Below are positions 19,062 through 28,162 of a stretch of 64,000 nt of DNA, one piece after another. The translations under genes were made by a program, and so were the position numbers. Source of the stretch: Planctomycetota bacterium (GTDB taxonomy: Bacteria > Planctomycetota > MHYJ01 > JACQXL01 > JACQZI01); assembly GCA_016207825.1 (NCBI GenBank), contig JACQZI010000014.1:1-64000 (forward strand), read 5' to 3'. The stretch's first letter is position 1, and each line of letters opens with the position of its first letter. A model generated the notes under the pieces. That model did no database searches, was not told the origin of the DNA, and saw nothing but the letters and a program-made list of their open reading frames with translations.

Positions 19062-20072
19062 ATGGTAAAAGCAATCGGGCTTCTTTCAGGCGGGCTGGAC
19101 AGCCTCCTTGCCGTGGAACTCATCCATAAACAGGGAATCGATATCACCGCGCTCCACTTCACCACCCCATTCTGCCAGTGCGACAACCATAAAGACGGAT
19201 GCAAGTCGAGCATCACGGTAATCTCCGAGAAACTCGGCATAAAGGTCAAGACCGTCAATAACACCGCGGAATTCCTTAAAATAATCCAGCGCCCCAGGCA
19301 CGGTTACGGCAAGAATATGAATCCGTGCATAGATTGCCGCATCCTCATGCTCAAAACCGCCGGTGAATATATGAAAGAAAACGGCGCCTCCTTCCTTTTT
19401 ACGGGAGAAGTCCTGGGACAGCGCCCGATGTCCCAGCATAAGCAGTCGCTCGACCTAATCGAAAAGAAAAGCGGCTTGACCGGGCTTATCCTGCGCCCGC
19501 TTTCCGCGAAGTTCCTGGAGCCGACCATCCCGGAAAAGGAAGGCTGGGTAGACCGCGCCAAGCTCATGGGACTCTCCGGACGCGGCAGGCGCGACCAGAT
19601 GAACCTGGCGAAACTCTTCGAGATAAAAGATTATCCATGCCCGGCAGGCGGATGCTTACTCACCGACCCGGAATTCTGCGCGCGGTTAAAAGACCTGATT
19701 AAATACGGCTCGTTAGCCGTAAGCGAAATAATAATCTTGAGGCTCGGCCGCCATTTCCGGATAGATAAAAAGACCAAACTAATCGTCGGGCGGAACGAGC
19801 AGGAAAACGACCGATTGGTTGCCATGGAAAAGGAAGGCGACACCGTGATTGACATGACCGATTGCCCCGGCCCGGCGGGAATCCTGCGCGGGGAAACAAA
19901 CGAGGCGAATATCATGCTGGCGGCACAAATCACCGCGCGCTACGCGGACCATTCGGAAACGGCCGATACCATTCTTACGGCTGTTTTAAAGGCTAAGGGG
20001 CAGGTGTTAAGGGAGATGGCAGTACAACCGCTATCACAGGACAAGATTAAAAATTATATTATAACTAAATAA
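19062..20072 (+). CDS. PP-loop tRNA sulfurtransferase-like protein (MnmA/ThiI-like)
   Basis: A 336-residue ATP-pyrophosphatase. The PP-loop SGGLDSLLAV is at residues 8-17. Cysteines in NPCIDC (about residues 87-90) and PCPAGGCLLTD (about 192-202) are placed as in tRNA thiolating enzymes, and LFTGEVLGQRPMSQH is also typical. The C-terminal third (ILRLGRHFRI, IVGRNEQEN) resembles the small RNA-binding NFACT-R/DUF814-type region found in such proteins. The expected role is ATP-dependent sulfur transfer to a tRNA uridine, but the exact position (s4U8 or s2U34) is not decided. Transcription probably starts at or next to the ATG. Confidence 0.8.
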   Translation: MVKAIGLLSGGLDSLLAVELIHKQGIDITALHFTTPFCQCDNHKDGCKSSITVISEKLGIKVKTVNNTAEFLKIIQRPRHGYGKNMNPCIDCRILMLKTAGEYMKENGASFLFTGEVLGQRPMSQHKQSLDLIEKKSGLTGLILRPLSAKFLEPTIPEKEGWVDRAKLMGLSGRGRRDQMNLAKLFEIKDYPCPAGGCLLTDPEFCARLKDLIKYGSLAVSEIIILRLGRHFRIDKKTKLIVGRNEQENDRLVAMEKEGDTVIDMTDCPGPAGILRGETNEANIMLAAQITARYADHSETADTILTAVLKAKGQVLREMAVQPLSQDKIKNYIITK

Positions 20073-20121
20073 ATCTCTGTCCCTAAAGGGAGGCAGTAGC
20101 TCTGTCCTCTGTGGTGAATAA

Positions 20122-21192
20122 ATGAAACGTCTGAAAATAAACGGGGAGACCTGTAATATCTACCAGGCGGGATTGCCGGGATTCCCGCGCAACTTCACCC
20201 GGGACGGAATCATTTCCGCCATCCTTGCCGGCAATGCCGAGATGCTCAAGGGACAAATCGAGTTTTCCTCCATACACCAAGGCGTAAAGAAGGATTCCAA
20301 GACAGGAGAGGAATCCGGTAAAATCTTCCACGAATATCCAGGCATCATGATAAGAGAACTTTCAACCGAATTCAATGCCTGCGATACGACCGCCCTTTAT
20401 ATAATCGGACACTGGCATTACCGCAAGCTCACCGATGATGACGCGCTCTTAAACCGCTACCGGAACAACCTCACCAGGGGAGTTAATTATATCCTAAACC
20501 ACTTGGACAAGCGTGATTTATTCATAGAAGACCCGTTATTCTGTAACGCGAACAGGTTTTCGCTTAAAGTGACTTACTGGAAAGATTCCTCGATTATCGG
20601 GAGATCTGAAGGCGAGCCGGCGTATCCGGTGGTTTATCCATTGGCGCATATCCAGAACATGAACGCGTTAAGATGCGCTTCCGATATGCTGGAGATGGGG
20701 AAGCTAAAGGCCATTGCCGAAAAGATGCGCCGCGTGTTGGATATGCTTTATGATGAAAAGTCGGGCGCGTTTTATTTGGCGCTGGATAAAAAAGGGGCAA
20801 TCAGCGGCGTAAGCTCGGATTCGCTCCATGCCCTCTTTTACCTGGAGCCGGGGGATTTATCGCCTGATAAAATCAAGGCGATTGCGGAATCCGCGAAAGC
20901 GCTGGAAACCCCCATCGGCTACCGCACCTTAAGCCCTGAATTGGCCGGGGAATTAAAGAGCTCGTATCACACCAGGACGGTCTGGCCTTTTGAGCAGGCG
21001 ATAATCCACGCCGGGGCAAAGAAGTTCGGCTTGAAGCATGTCATGGAAGTGAGTGAGCGGATTCTCCCTGTTTTAGATACTGACCCGGAGATATTCGTGC
21101 TTGAAGACAATGAATGTAAAAAAGGCGGATGCGACCCGCAACTGTGGACGCTTGCCGCGAAGGAATACTTCAAATCCAAAAAAGCGCTTTAA
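20122..21192 (+). CDS. Six-hairpin glycosidase, amylo-alpha-1,6-glucosidase-like
   Basis: A 356-residue soluble protein without a signal peptide. Motifs FPRNFTRDGIISAIL, EYPGIMIRELSTEFNACDTT and YRTLSPE..........HTRTVWPFEQAII are those of (alpha/alpha)6-barrel glycosidases related to the C-terminal domain of glycogen-debranching enzymes and to GH63-like glucosidases. The likely role is hydrolysis of an alpha-glucosidic bond in a storage or compatible-solute sugar; the substrate is inferred only by family. The gene follows the sulfurtransferase by 49 bases on the same strand and converges with the radical SAM gene, with only two bases between them. Confidence 0.75.
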   Translation: MKRLKINGETCNIYQAGLPGFPRNFTRDGIISAILAGNAEMLKGQIEFSSIHQGVKKDSKTGEESGKIFHEYPGIMIRELSTEFNACDTTALYIIGHWHYRKLTDDDALLNRYRNNLTRGVNYILNHLDKRDLFIEDPLFCNANRFSLKVTYWKDSSIIGRSEGEPAYPVVYPLAHIQNMNALRCASDMLEMGKLKAIAEKMRRVLDMLYDEKSGAFYLALDKKGAISGVSSDSLHALFYLEPGDLSPDKIKAIAESAKALETPIGYRTLSPELAGELKSSYHTRTVWPFEQAIIHAGAKKFGLKHVMEVSERILPVLDTDPEIFVLEDNECKKGGCDPQLWTLAAKEYFKSKKAL

Positions 21193-21194
21193 CC

Positions 21195-22289
21195 TTAACG
21201 GTGCAAATGACGGGAACGCGGTTTCCGGCCGGCCTTCGTGATTATGCTTTTCAGCTTTTGCGGCGACATCTCGGTTCCGCTCCTGGTATTTATATTTTTG
21301 CAGACGCTTTCGTCAAAGACCGTTTCGCCGATATCATTGGCGCCGGTATGCAGGCACTTGACGGCATTATCCATGCCCAGCCTAAACCAGCTTGCCTGGA
21401 TATTCGGGAGCGACGAGCCGAAGAACAGGCGGCTGACCGCAAGAAGCCGGAAGGTGGCATCGGTCTCATTTAAATATCCGACCCGCTCGCGCCATTTGGA
21501 AGCCAGCTTTTTCAGGTTCGTAAACTCGGTAGTATGGTACGAGAAAGGAATGGGTATGAATTCGATAAACCCGTTGGTTTCCCTCTGAATGTTTCTTATA
21601 ATTTCCATATGTTCGGCGATATGGATTTCATCCTCCAGATGGCCGAAGAGGATAGTCGCGGTTGTTTTAATACCTATCCTGTGGGCGTTTTTAATGATGT
21701 CAACCCAATCATGAGTCCTGATTTTATCAGGGCAGATTTTTTTTCTCAATTTATCGTTGAGTATCTCCGCGTCAAAGCCACCCATAGAGTCCAGGCCGGA
21801 TTCCTTAAACTTTTTTAATACTTCTATGGTCGGGTTTTTGGAGCGCTTGGCGATAAAAGATATCTCTAAAGGAGAAAATCCCTGGATATGAGTCGAAGGA
21901 AAAACCTTCTTTATCTCCTTCAACAGGTTACAATAGTAATTAAAATTCAGCTCGGGATTACATGCCCCGTAAATACAAAGCTGTTCGACATCCTTGTCTT
22001 CCTTCAGCTTATTAATGACATTGCTTATTTTCAGGGTAAAACTGCCTTTCTCGTTTTTCCTTTTGAAATAGGAGCAGAAGCGGCAGCGGTAACGGCAGAC
22101 ATTCGTATAAGCAATGTGTTTGCTGTGGAGATAAGTAACCACTCCACGATGAAGCCGTTTGTTGAGCATATCCGCGGTGCGGTTTATTTCCTCGGTCATG
22201 ACTGGATAGCTCTGCATCAGGACGATTGCCTCGGTCGCGGTGACCTCTCCCCCGCCTAAAGCTGTTTTAAGAATAATTCTCGGATCCAT
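21195..22289 (-). CDS. CofH/MqnC-type radical SAM enzyme
   Basis: A 364-residue radical SAM protein. The iron-sulfur motif is C-x3-C-x2-C in TNVCRYRCRFCSYF (residues about 63-76). IYGACNPELNFNYYCNLLKEIK and IHIQGFSPLEI-like segments, TTATILFGHLED and the C-terminal SWFRLGMDNA are characteristic of the CofH/MqnC/MqnE group. These enzymes build the deazaflavin of F420 or act in futalosine menaquinone synthesis. No partner gene lies nearby, so the pathway stays open. The start has a strong AAAGGAGAAAA site. It forms an operon with the PHP gene 13 bases upstream. Confidence 0.85.
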   Translation of the reverse strand: MDPRIILKTALGGGEVTATEAIVLMQSYPVMTEEINRTADMLNKRLHRGVVTYLHSKHIAYTNVCRYRCRFCSYFKRKNEKGSFTLKISNVINKLKEDKDVEQLCIYGACNPELNFNYYCNLLKEIKKVFPSTHIQGFSPLEISFIAKRSKNPTIEVLKKFKESGLDSMGGFDAEILNDKLRKKICPDKIRTHDWVDIIKNAHRIGIKTTATILFGHLEDEIHIAEHMEIIRNIQRETNGFIEFIPIPFSYHTTEFTNLKKLASKWRERVGYLNETDATFRLLAVSRLFFGSSLPNIQASWFRLGMDNAVKCLHTGANDIGETVFDESVCKNINTRSGTEMSPQKLKSIITKAGRKPRSRHLHR

Positions 22290-22302
22290 TATTTTTCTCC
22301 TT

Positions 22303-23109
22303 TTATAATATTTTTTCCATGAATTTATCGAGCGTCTGAGCGGGATAAATCTTCTCGCTCATGAATTCCTCTTCAGGAAAGCCGTGCCAATCCGACCCGG
22401 CGGTTATCAACAAATCGAGTTTTTCAGCAACCGTATGGTAATAAAACGAATTATTATTCGATTTCCTGCGGTTATAGGCTTCTACGCCGTCCATTCCCAT
22501 GGAAACAAAAACCGCAATATATTTATCAAAAAACTTCATCGGGGGATGCGCCCAGATGCACACGCCTCCGGAGTTTTTAACCAGCCCGATGACATCGGCA
22601 ATTTTAGTGGTCGTTTGGGGAACGATATTAAGGTCGTATTTAAGATAACTCTGGAACGCGTCGACGGGAGAATCCGCATAGCCCTTTTCCACCAGCAACT
22701 GCGCCAGGTGGTTACGCCCAATGCTTTCCCCGTGATAAAAACGACCCAGTTCCACCCGGGTGAGATTTATTCCTTTCTTTTCAAGATTAGCCAAACCCTT
22801 GGAAATCCTGGATTCTCTATCAGCCTGCGCAGTGGCAACAAAGCTCTTCAATTCTTCAGAAAGGCCATCCCGGAAATAACCGAGAACGTGGATTTCCGTA
22901 CCTTCATAAGAAGAGCTTATCTCTATACCCTGGATTACCTTAATACCGTCATTTGCATTCTGCTGCTTTAACCTTTCACCTCCGGAATAGCTATCATGAT
23001 CGGTCAATGCGATTATCTTTAGACCGGCGTTTCTTACTTTGTTAAAAACCTCATCAGGCGGGTATAATCCGTCTGATATATTGCTGTGCAAATGCAAATC
23101 AACAGACAT
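22303..23109 (-). CDS. PHP-domain phosphoesterase (TrpH/YciV-like)
   Basis: A 268-residue metal-dependent phosphoesterase. DLHLHSNISDG (residues 4-14) and IALTDHDSYSG (about 34-44) are PHP motifs 1 and 2; IWAHPPMKF and ITAGSDWHGF supply later metal ligands. Relatives include the 3',5'-nucleotide phosphatase/5'-exonuclease YciV (RNase AM). It is the first gene of a two-gene operon with the radical SAM gene. TATAAT ends six bases before the ATG, so the message is probably leaderless. Confidence 0.88.
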   Translation of the reverse strand: MSVDLHLHSNISDGLYPPDEVFNKVRNAGLKIIALTDHDSYSGGERLKQQNANDGIKVIQGIEISSSYEGTEIHVLGYFRDGLSEELKSFVATAQADRESRISKGLANLEKKGINLTRVELGRFYHGESIGRNHLAQLLVEKGYADSPVDAFQSYLKYDLNIVPQTTTKIADVIGLVKNSGGVCIWAHPPMKFFDKYIAVFVSMGMDGVEAYNRRKSNNNSFYYHTVAEKLDLLITAGSDWHGFPEEEFMSEKIYPAQTLDKFMEKIL

Positions 23110-23115
23110 TTTTTT

Positions 23116-23143
23116 ATTATAGCATTTTCCTAATAAAATGCAA
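23116..23143 (-). promoter_or_regulatory. Leaderless promoter of the PHP gene
   Basis: On the minus strand, TTGCAT (23143-23138) and TATAAT (23121-23116) have a 16-base spacer. Six bases separate the -10 box from the ATG. Confidence 0.65.
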
Positions 23144-23163
23144 GAGTAATTTTTTTGACACCT

Positions 23164-23189
23164 TGGTTTAATATCTGCTATGCTATAAT
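23164..23189 (+). promoter_or_regulatory. Extended -10 promoter of polA
   Basis: TG-C-TATAAT at 23181-23189 is a full extended -10 element. The -35 match is poor (TTGGTT at 23164, spacer 14). It diverges from the PHP promoter. Confidence 0.5.
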
Positions 23190-23261
23190 CCAGCGGGCTA
23201 GAAGTCGCGAAAAAACTACGATACAGGGCGTCATCTTTTGCCTTATTTCCAGTAAAAAAAT

Positions 23262-25946
23262 ATGAGTAAATTAGAAAAATTATTTTTAATAGACGGTAAT
23301 TCTTACATTTACCGGGCTTTTTATGCCATCAGGCATTTATCAAACTCAAGCGGCCTTCCCACCAACGCGATATACGGATTCACCACCATGATACTGAAAG
23401 TAATCAACGATTATAAACCAGCTTACCTGGCAATCGCCTTTGACGCTAAAGGACCGACTTTCCGCACTAAAATATACAGCGATTATAAAGCCAACCGGCC
23501 GAAAATGGCGGATGAACTGGTAATGCAAATACCCTATATAAAAAATATCGTGGAAGCTTTTAACATACCACAGCTGGAAAAGCCCGGATTTGAGGCGGAC
23601 GACATCATCGGGACCATCTCCCGCCTTGCCGAACAGCAGGGAATCGCCACGGTTATCATCACGGGCGACAAGGATATGACCCAGCTCGTCTCGGAAAAGA
23701 TTACCCTGCTGGACACCATGAAAGATAAAACAACCGGTGTGGAGGAAATCAAAGAAAGATTCGGGGTTGCACCGGATAAAGTGGTCGATATCTTCGCATT
23801 GGCAGGGGATAAAACCGATAATATCCCCGGTATTTCCGGAATCGGCGAAAAAACCGCTATAGAACTGATTAAAGAGTTTGGGGACATAGAAACTCTTATA
23901 AAAGAAGCGGATAAAATTAAAAAGGAAAAACTCAGGGAAAAAATTATCGCCAATCCGGATGACGCCAGATTAAGCAAGGAATTATTCACCATCAAAACCG
24001 ATGTCCCATTGCCGGTGAAAATAAACGAGCTTAAACAAGGGACACCGGATATCGAACGATTAAGGAATATTTTTACCGAATTGGAATTCAGCAAATTCCT
24101 TAAGGAATTAACCCCGGCAAAGAATATCTCCTATGACGAATACCGGCTTGTTCTTGATGAGAATAGCTTTAATAATTTAATCAATGACCTGCAAAAAGCG
24201 GACAGTTTTGCCGTGGACCTGGAAACCACCTCTAAAGACCCGGTCCAGGCGGAGATTGTCGGCATTTCTTTATGCCATCATCCCAAGAAATCTTTTTATA
24301 TACCGGTCGGGCACACTTATCCGGATGTCCCAAAGCAACTGAATAAGGGGAAAGTATTGAAAGCGCTTAAAGGGCTCCTGGAAAAGCCGGATAGCAGAAA
24401 AATCGGGCAAAATATCAAGTTCGATATGATTATACTCAAGCGGCACGGCCTCGAAATAAAAGGAGAAATCAGCGACACCATGATTGCCTCCTACCTATTG
24501 AATCCTGCCAAGCATAACCACAATCTGGAAGAAATCAGCCGTGAATATCTCCAGCACCAGATTATTACTTATAAAGACGTGGCCGGAACAGGCAAAAAGG
24601 AAATAACCTTTGACAAGGTCCCGCTGGAGATTGCCAAGGACTATTCAGCGGAGGACGCCAACGCCGCGTATCTTTTGGACCGGATTCTTATCCCTAAGCT
24701 GGAAGAGGCCAATCTCTACAAACTTTATAATGAGATAGAACTGCCGCTGGTAAAAGTGCTTGCGCAGATGGAACTGGACGGAATTAAGGTAAACAAAAAA
24801 TTCCTTTCCGCATTAGCCGATGATTTTAATAAACGCCTTGATAAGCTGAAGAAAGAAATATACCGGATGGCCGAGGAAGAATTCAACATTGATTCGCCCA
24901 AGCAACTCCAGCATATCCTTTATGAAAAGCTCGGACTGCAGAGGGGTAAAAAGATAAAGACCGGCTTTTCCACGGACAGCGATACCCTATCGCGACTGGC
25001 AAACGAGCATCCCCTGCCTGCCCAGATACTGGAATACAGAACTATTGCCAAGCTGAAAAGCACTTATATCGAAGGGATGGATGCCATGATTAACCCCCAA
25101 ACCGGGCGTTTGCACACATCCTATAACCAGACCGTAACGGCGACGGGACGGCTTTCCAGCAGCGAACCGAACCTGCAAAATATTCCGGTCCGGACCGAGG
25201 AAGGCAGGAAAATCCGGCAGGCTTTTGTCCCGGAAAAAGGCTGTATCTTCATCTCCGCCGATTATTCGCAGATTGAATTGCGCCTATTGGCCCATTTCTC
25301 AAAGGATGAAAAACTAATCAAGGCTTTTGAGAATGACGAGGATATCCATACATTCACCGCCACGGAAATATTTAATGTCACAAGCGACATGGTAAACAAC
25401 GAAATGCGCCGGGCAGCCAAAACCATAAATTTCGGAATCATCTACGGGATGAGCGCTTACGGGCTGGCGCAGCAGCTTTCCATCAGCAATGAAATGGCAC
25501 AGCAATATATCGAAAGTTACTTCGCCCGTTACCCGGAAATAAAAGATTACCTGGAAGAAACCGTAATTTCAGCACGGGAAAAAGGTTATGTGGAAACACT
25601 TTTCGGAAGGAAGCGATACCTGCCGGAAATAGCCAGTTATAACACAACCGTCCGCAATTTCGCCGAGAGAGCCGCGGTTAATGCCCCGCTCCAGGGAACA
25701 GCCGCGGATATCATGAAAAAAGCCATGATTAACCTCTATAACCGCCTCTCCGGGACAAAGCTTAAAACAAAAATGGTACTGCAGGTCCATGATGAATTAA
25801 TATTCGAAGTTCCGACCGATGAGGAAAAGAAAATCGTTCCTATAATCCAAGCCGAAATGCAAAACACCTGCAAGCTTTCCGTTTTCCTCAAAGTGGATTT
25901 AAAAAAAGGCGATAACTGGTCGGAAATGGAACCGGTTAAGTCATGA
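23262..25946 (+). CDS. polA: DNA polymerase I
   Basis: An 894-residue three-domain family A polymerase for repair and Okazaki fragment processing. Residues 1-290 are the 5'-3' flap exonuclease (FLIDGNSYIYRAFYAI, PGFEADDIIGT, ITGDKDMTQLV, GDKTDNIPGI). Residues about 310-490 are the 3'-5' proofreading domain, and its catalytic motifs look intact (VDLETT, IGQNIKFDM, DYSAEDANA). Residues about 500-894 are the polymerase (TGRLSSSEPNLQNIPVR, SADYSQIELRLLAH, RRAAKTINFGIIYGMSAYG, QVHDELIFEV). The gene is convergent with the following membrane protein gene; the two ends overlap by six bases. Confidence 0.98.
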   Translation: MSKLEKLFLIDGNSYIYRAFYAIRHLSNSSGLPTNAIYGFTTMILKVINDYKPAYLAIAFDAKGPTFRTKIYSDYKANRPKMADELVMQIPYIKNIVEAFNIPQLEKPGFEADDIIGTISRLAEQQGIATVIITGDKDMTQLVSEKITLLDTMKDKTTGVEEIKERFGVAPDKVVDIFALAGDKTDNIPGISGIGEKTAIELIKEFGDIETLIKEADKIKKEKLREKIIANPDDARLSKELFTIKTDVPLPVKINELKQGTPDIERLRNIFTELEFSKFLKELTPAKNISYDEYRLVLDENSFNNLINDLQKADSFAVDLETTSKDPVQAEIVGISLCHHPKKSFYIPVGHTYPDVPKQLNKGKVLKALKGLLEKPDSRKIGQNIKFDMIILKRHGLEIKGEISDTMIASYLLNPAKHNHNLEEISREYLQHQIITYKDVAGTGKKEITFDKVPLEIAKDYSAEDANAAYLLDRILIPKLEEANLYKLYNEIELPLVKVLAQMELDGIKVNKKFLSALADDFNKRLDKLKKEIYRMAEEEFNIDSPKQLQHILYEKLGLQRGKKIKTGFSTDSDTLSRLANEHPLPAQILEYRTIAKLKSTYIEGMDAMINPQTGRLHTSYNQTVTATGRLSSSEPNLQNIPVRTEEGRKIRQAFVPEKGCIFISADYSQIELRLLAHFSKDEKLIKAFENDEDIHTFTATEIFNVTSDMVNNEMRRAAKTINFGIIYGMSAYGLAQQLSISNEMAQQYIESYFARYPEIKDYLEETVISAREKGYVETLFGRKRYLPEIASYNTTVRNFAERAAVNAPLQGTAADIMKKAMINLYNRLSGTKLKTKMVLQVHDELIFEVPTDEEKKIVPIIQAEMQNTCKLSVFLKVDLKKGDNWSEMEPVKS

Positions 25947-26888
25947 TGTTATCAAAGTACTGCTATCAATAAGATAAAACGTGGAAAGGATGAAAACCAG
26001 CATCATCACGGCGGTTAAAACACGAACCGGCATAGTCGGTTTCGAATAATCAGAGGGAGAAGATTCCCAATCCATTCCATACCCGCTAATGACGATAAAT
26101 TTATACATCAAATAACACTCCAAGGCAAACGGCAGGAAGCCGAGATATCCCACAACCGGCATTGCAAATATCTTACAGCAATTTAAATAAGGCAGGCTAT
26201 AAACCCAGCTTGCCTGCGCCTTCCCGTTCCAGGCCTCCCATAAAAAACCGCAGATAAACCCGGCAAGCGCCAACCTGACAATCCTTGGGTATTCCTTTTG
26301 CAAGAATAAAGAAGCTTTAGCTAACCGGTAATTTACAGGTTCCAACAAGAATATAAAAGCTATCCAGATAAGCGGGAAAAAGTATTGCGGGAAAAAGAGC
26401 GGCAACAGAATAAAAATTATCCCTAATCCTGATACCGGGTTAAAATATTTCCTGTCGATAAGCGTTGGTTCGCCTTCATTCTTCCCTTTAAGGTAAAACA
26501 TCCCTAATGCTCCAAGAAGCTCATCGGTTTCAAATATGGCCGGTAAAACCGTGGCAAATGATATAAAATACCCCAGCCATCTCTGCCAGATGACAGAAGG
26601 AAGGTATTCATAAAACCAGTTTTGCAGGCGTAGATTGAAAAGCTCAAAAACCAGCCAGATAATCACCGACCAGGGTAACATTAGAAAGAATGATTTGGTC
26701 CGGCTAACTATCAAAGAATTGCCTTTAAGGCGGTAAATCACGCCGTCAATAATAAACAAATAACTCCACCAAATAATCGGGTAAAACCAGCGCAGGATAA
26801 ACTCACAATCAAAAAACCATATTACGCCATAACATAATAACTGCCCGATAATCCCAAGCCAGATTAAATTACGCTTTAAGGAATCCAT
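25941..26888 (-). CDS. Polytopic membrane protein of unknown function
   Basis: A protein of 315 residues with about eight to nine hydrophobic helices rich in Trp and Phe (for example WFYPIIWWSYLFIIDGVIY and FFLMLPWSVIIWLVF). I recognise no family. The frame could begin 36 bases further upstream, but a good promoter ends seven bases before the ATG at 26888, which makes the internal methionine (MDSLKRN) the real start. It stands alone between polA and the EF-hand gene. Confidence 0.75.
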   Translation of the reverse strand: MDSLKRNLIWLGIIGQLLCYGVIWFFDCEFILRWFYPIIWWSYLFIIDGVIYRLKGNSLIVSRTKSFFLMLPWSVIIWLVFELFNLRLQNWFYEYLPSVIWQRWLGYFISFATVLPAIFETDELLGALGMFYLKGKNEGEPTLIDRKYFNPVSGLGIIFILLPLFFPQYFFPLIWIAFIFLLEPVNYRLAKASLFLQKEYPRIVRLALAGFICGFLWEAWNGKAQASWVYSLPYLNCCKIFAMPVVGYLGFLPFALECYLMYKFIVISGYGMDWESSPSDYSKPTMPVRVLTAVMMLVFILSTFYLIDSSTLITS

Positions 26889-26895
26889 ATTATTG

Positions 26896-26924
26896 ATTTT
26901 AACACGCCGCCAGAAATGAATCAA
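26896..26924 (-). promoter_or_regulatory. Leaderless promoter of the membrane protein gene
   Basis: TTGATT (26924-26919) and TAAAAT (26901-26896) are spaced by 17 bases on the minus strand. The ATG follows seven bases later, and no Shine-Dalgarno is seen. Confidence 0.6.
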
Positions 26925-26942
26925 ACATTATGAAAGCAAAAT

Positions 26943-26976
26943 AAAAAGGGCGTCCCGACGTTACATCGGGGCGCCC
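26943..26976 (-). terminator. Rho-independent terminator of the EF-hand gene
   Basis: An 11-bp stem with one wobble pair (26948-26958 with 26966-26976, 7-base loop) is followed on the minus strand by TTTTTAT. It lies about 25 bases after the stop codon. Confidence 0.8.
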
Positions 26977-27000
26977 TTGATGTATCCAAGAGTGTATTAT

Positions 27001-28038
27001 TTATTTGCCTTTTTCTTTGGGTGGCCTTTGAGGCTTCGGGCCCGGACCTTTTCCCTGTCCTTTACCTTGTCCCTTGCCGTCTCTTCCTTCTCCCTGGCCG
27101 TGATCACGGACGCCGTTATTTTCCTTGTGTTCTTTCCTCTTCTGCTGTAATTTTTCCCCGGCTTTGCCGCGTTCATCATCGCTGATTTTGCCATCGCCGT
27201 CCGTATCTATCTTTTTCCTCAACTCCTGCCTTCTGGCCTTGAACTCATTACGGGCATGAGCTTTTTCATCATTACTCAACTGGCCGTCGCCATCTTTATC
27301 AAACCTTTTAACTAATTCCGCCCGGCGGCTTTGGATATCCTGCTTAGCGGTGGCTCTTTCATCATCGCTCAGCTTGCCGTCGCCGTCCTTGTCAAATCTC
27401 TTGACAAATACCGTCTGAAAACGTTCCCTGACAAAATGGAATTCTTTAAGTTCATTACCTTCAAGTTTGCCGTTACCGTTTTTGTCAAACCTTTTCAGGA
27501 CTCCGGCTTTGAATGTTTCACGGTCTTTTTCAAACTTTGCTTTTTCCTCATCGCTTAATTGGCCGTCGTTATCAGAATCGTATTTCTTAAGAATCTTCTT
27601 TTCGTTATTTCCCTTCCGCTGTTGTTCGACAAACTTCCTGGCTTCTTTCTTTTCATCTTCACTAAGCTTGCCATCACCATCCGCATCAAATTTCTTAACG
27701 AATTCGCCCCTGCGATTTTCGAGCTCCTGCTTAGCGGCGGCTTTTTCGTCATCGTTCAATTTGCCATCGCCATCCTTATCAAATGCTTTTTTAATCTTTT
27801 CCCTTTGGGCAGGAGGAATCGGCCTGCGCTTCGGCTTGGGGCCGTTAGGGTTTTTCTCCCCCGGCGCAAACTCTTCGTCATTTCCCTGGCCGCTATCACC
27901 ATCGCCTATCTGGTCAACCTTACCGCTTTTTTCATCATCTTTGTTATCGCCTTTGCCATTATCCTTTGCCATTACCTGCGTGGAGACTAATCCGAGAACA
28001 AGGATTAGCGCTATTGCTATCAATATGTTCTTTTTCAT
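27001..28038 (-). CDS. Exported EF-hand repeat protein
   Basis: A 345-residue protein with a signal peptide (residues 1-24, ending QVMA) and an acidic Gly/Asp/Asn linker. Seven EF-hand-like calcium loops follow, spaced about 25-35 residues, such as FDKDGDGKLNDDE, FDADGDGKLSEDE, YDSDNDGQLSDEE, FDKNGNGKLEGNE and IDTDGDGKISDDE. The last 50 residues are Lys/Gly/Pro-rich and very basic. Calcium binding in the envelope is expected. The AAAGGAGAAAA site places the start at 28038; an upstream in-frame ATG at 28071 lies before it and is rejected. Single-gene unit with a strong terminator. Confidence 0.88.
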   Translation of the reverse strand: MKKNILIAIALILVLGLVSTQVMAKDNGKGDNKDDEKSGKVDQIGDGDSGQGNDEEFAPGEKNPNGPKPKRRPIPPAQREKIKKAFDKDGDGKLNDDEKAAAKQELENRRGEFVKKFDADGDGKLSEDEKKEARKFVEQQRKGNNEKKILKKYDSDNDGQLSDEEKAKFEKDRETFKAGVLKRFDKNGNGKLEGNELKEFHFVRERFQTVFVKRFDKDGDGKLSDDERATAKQDIQSRRAELVKRFDKDGDGQLSNDEKAHARNEFKARRQELRKKIDTDGDGKISDDERGKAGEKLQQKRKEHKENNGVRDHGQGEGRDGKGQGKGQGKGPGPKPQRPPKEKGK

Positions 28039-28126
28039 ATTTCTTTTCTCCTTTCTGTAATATATAAACACCGCTCTTGTTAAAAAGTTTCGCTAAAAAG
28101 CGATAAATTATAAAAAATACTATATA

Positions 28127-28155
28127 TTGACTTCTCTCCGGTAACTTAATAAAAT
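28127..28155 (+). promoter_or_regulatory. Leaderless promoter of the pilT-like gene
   Basis: TTGACT at 28127-28132 and TAAAAT at 28150-28155 (spacer 17). Seven bases separate the -10 box from the ATG. Confidence 0.65.
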
Positions 28156-28162
28156 CAACCAT

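Noticed and set aside
27467-28060. Long plus-strand open frame opposite the EF-hand gene
   Set aside because: It is a mirror of the repetitive Asp/Lys codons of the EF-hand gene, with low-complexity Ser/Phe/Leu text.
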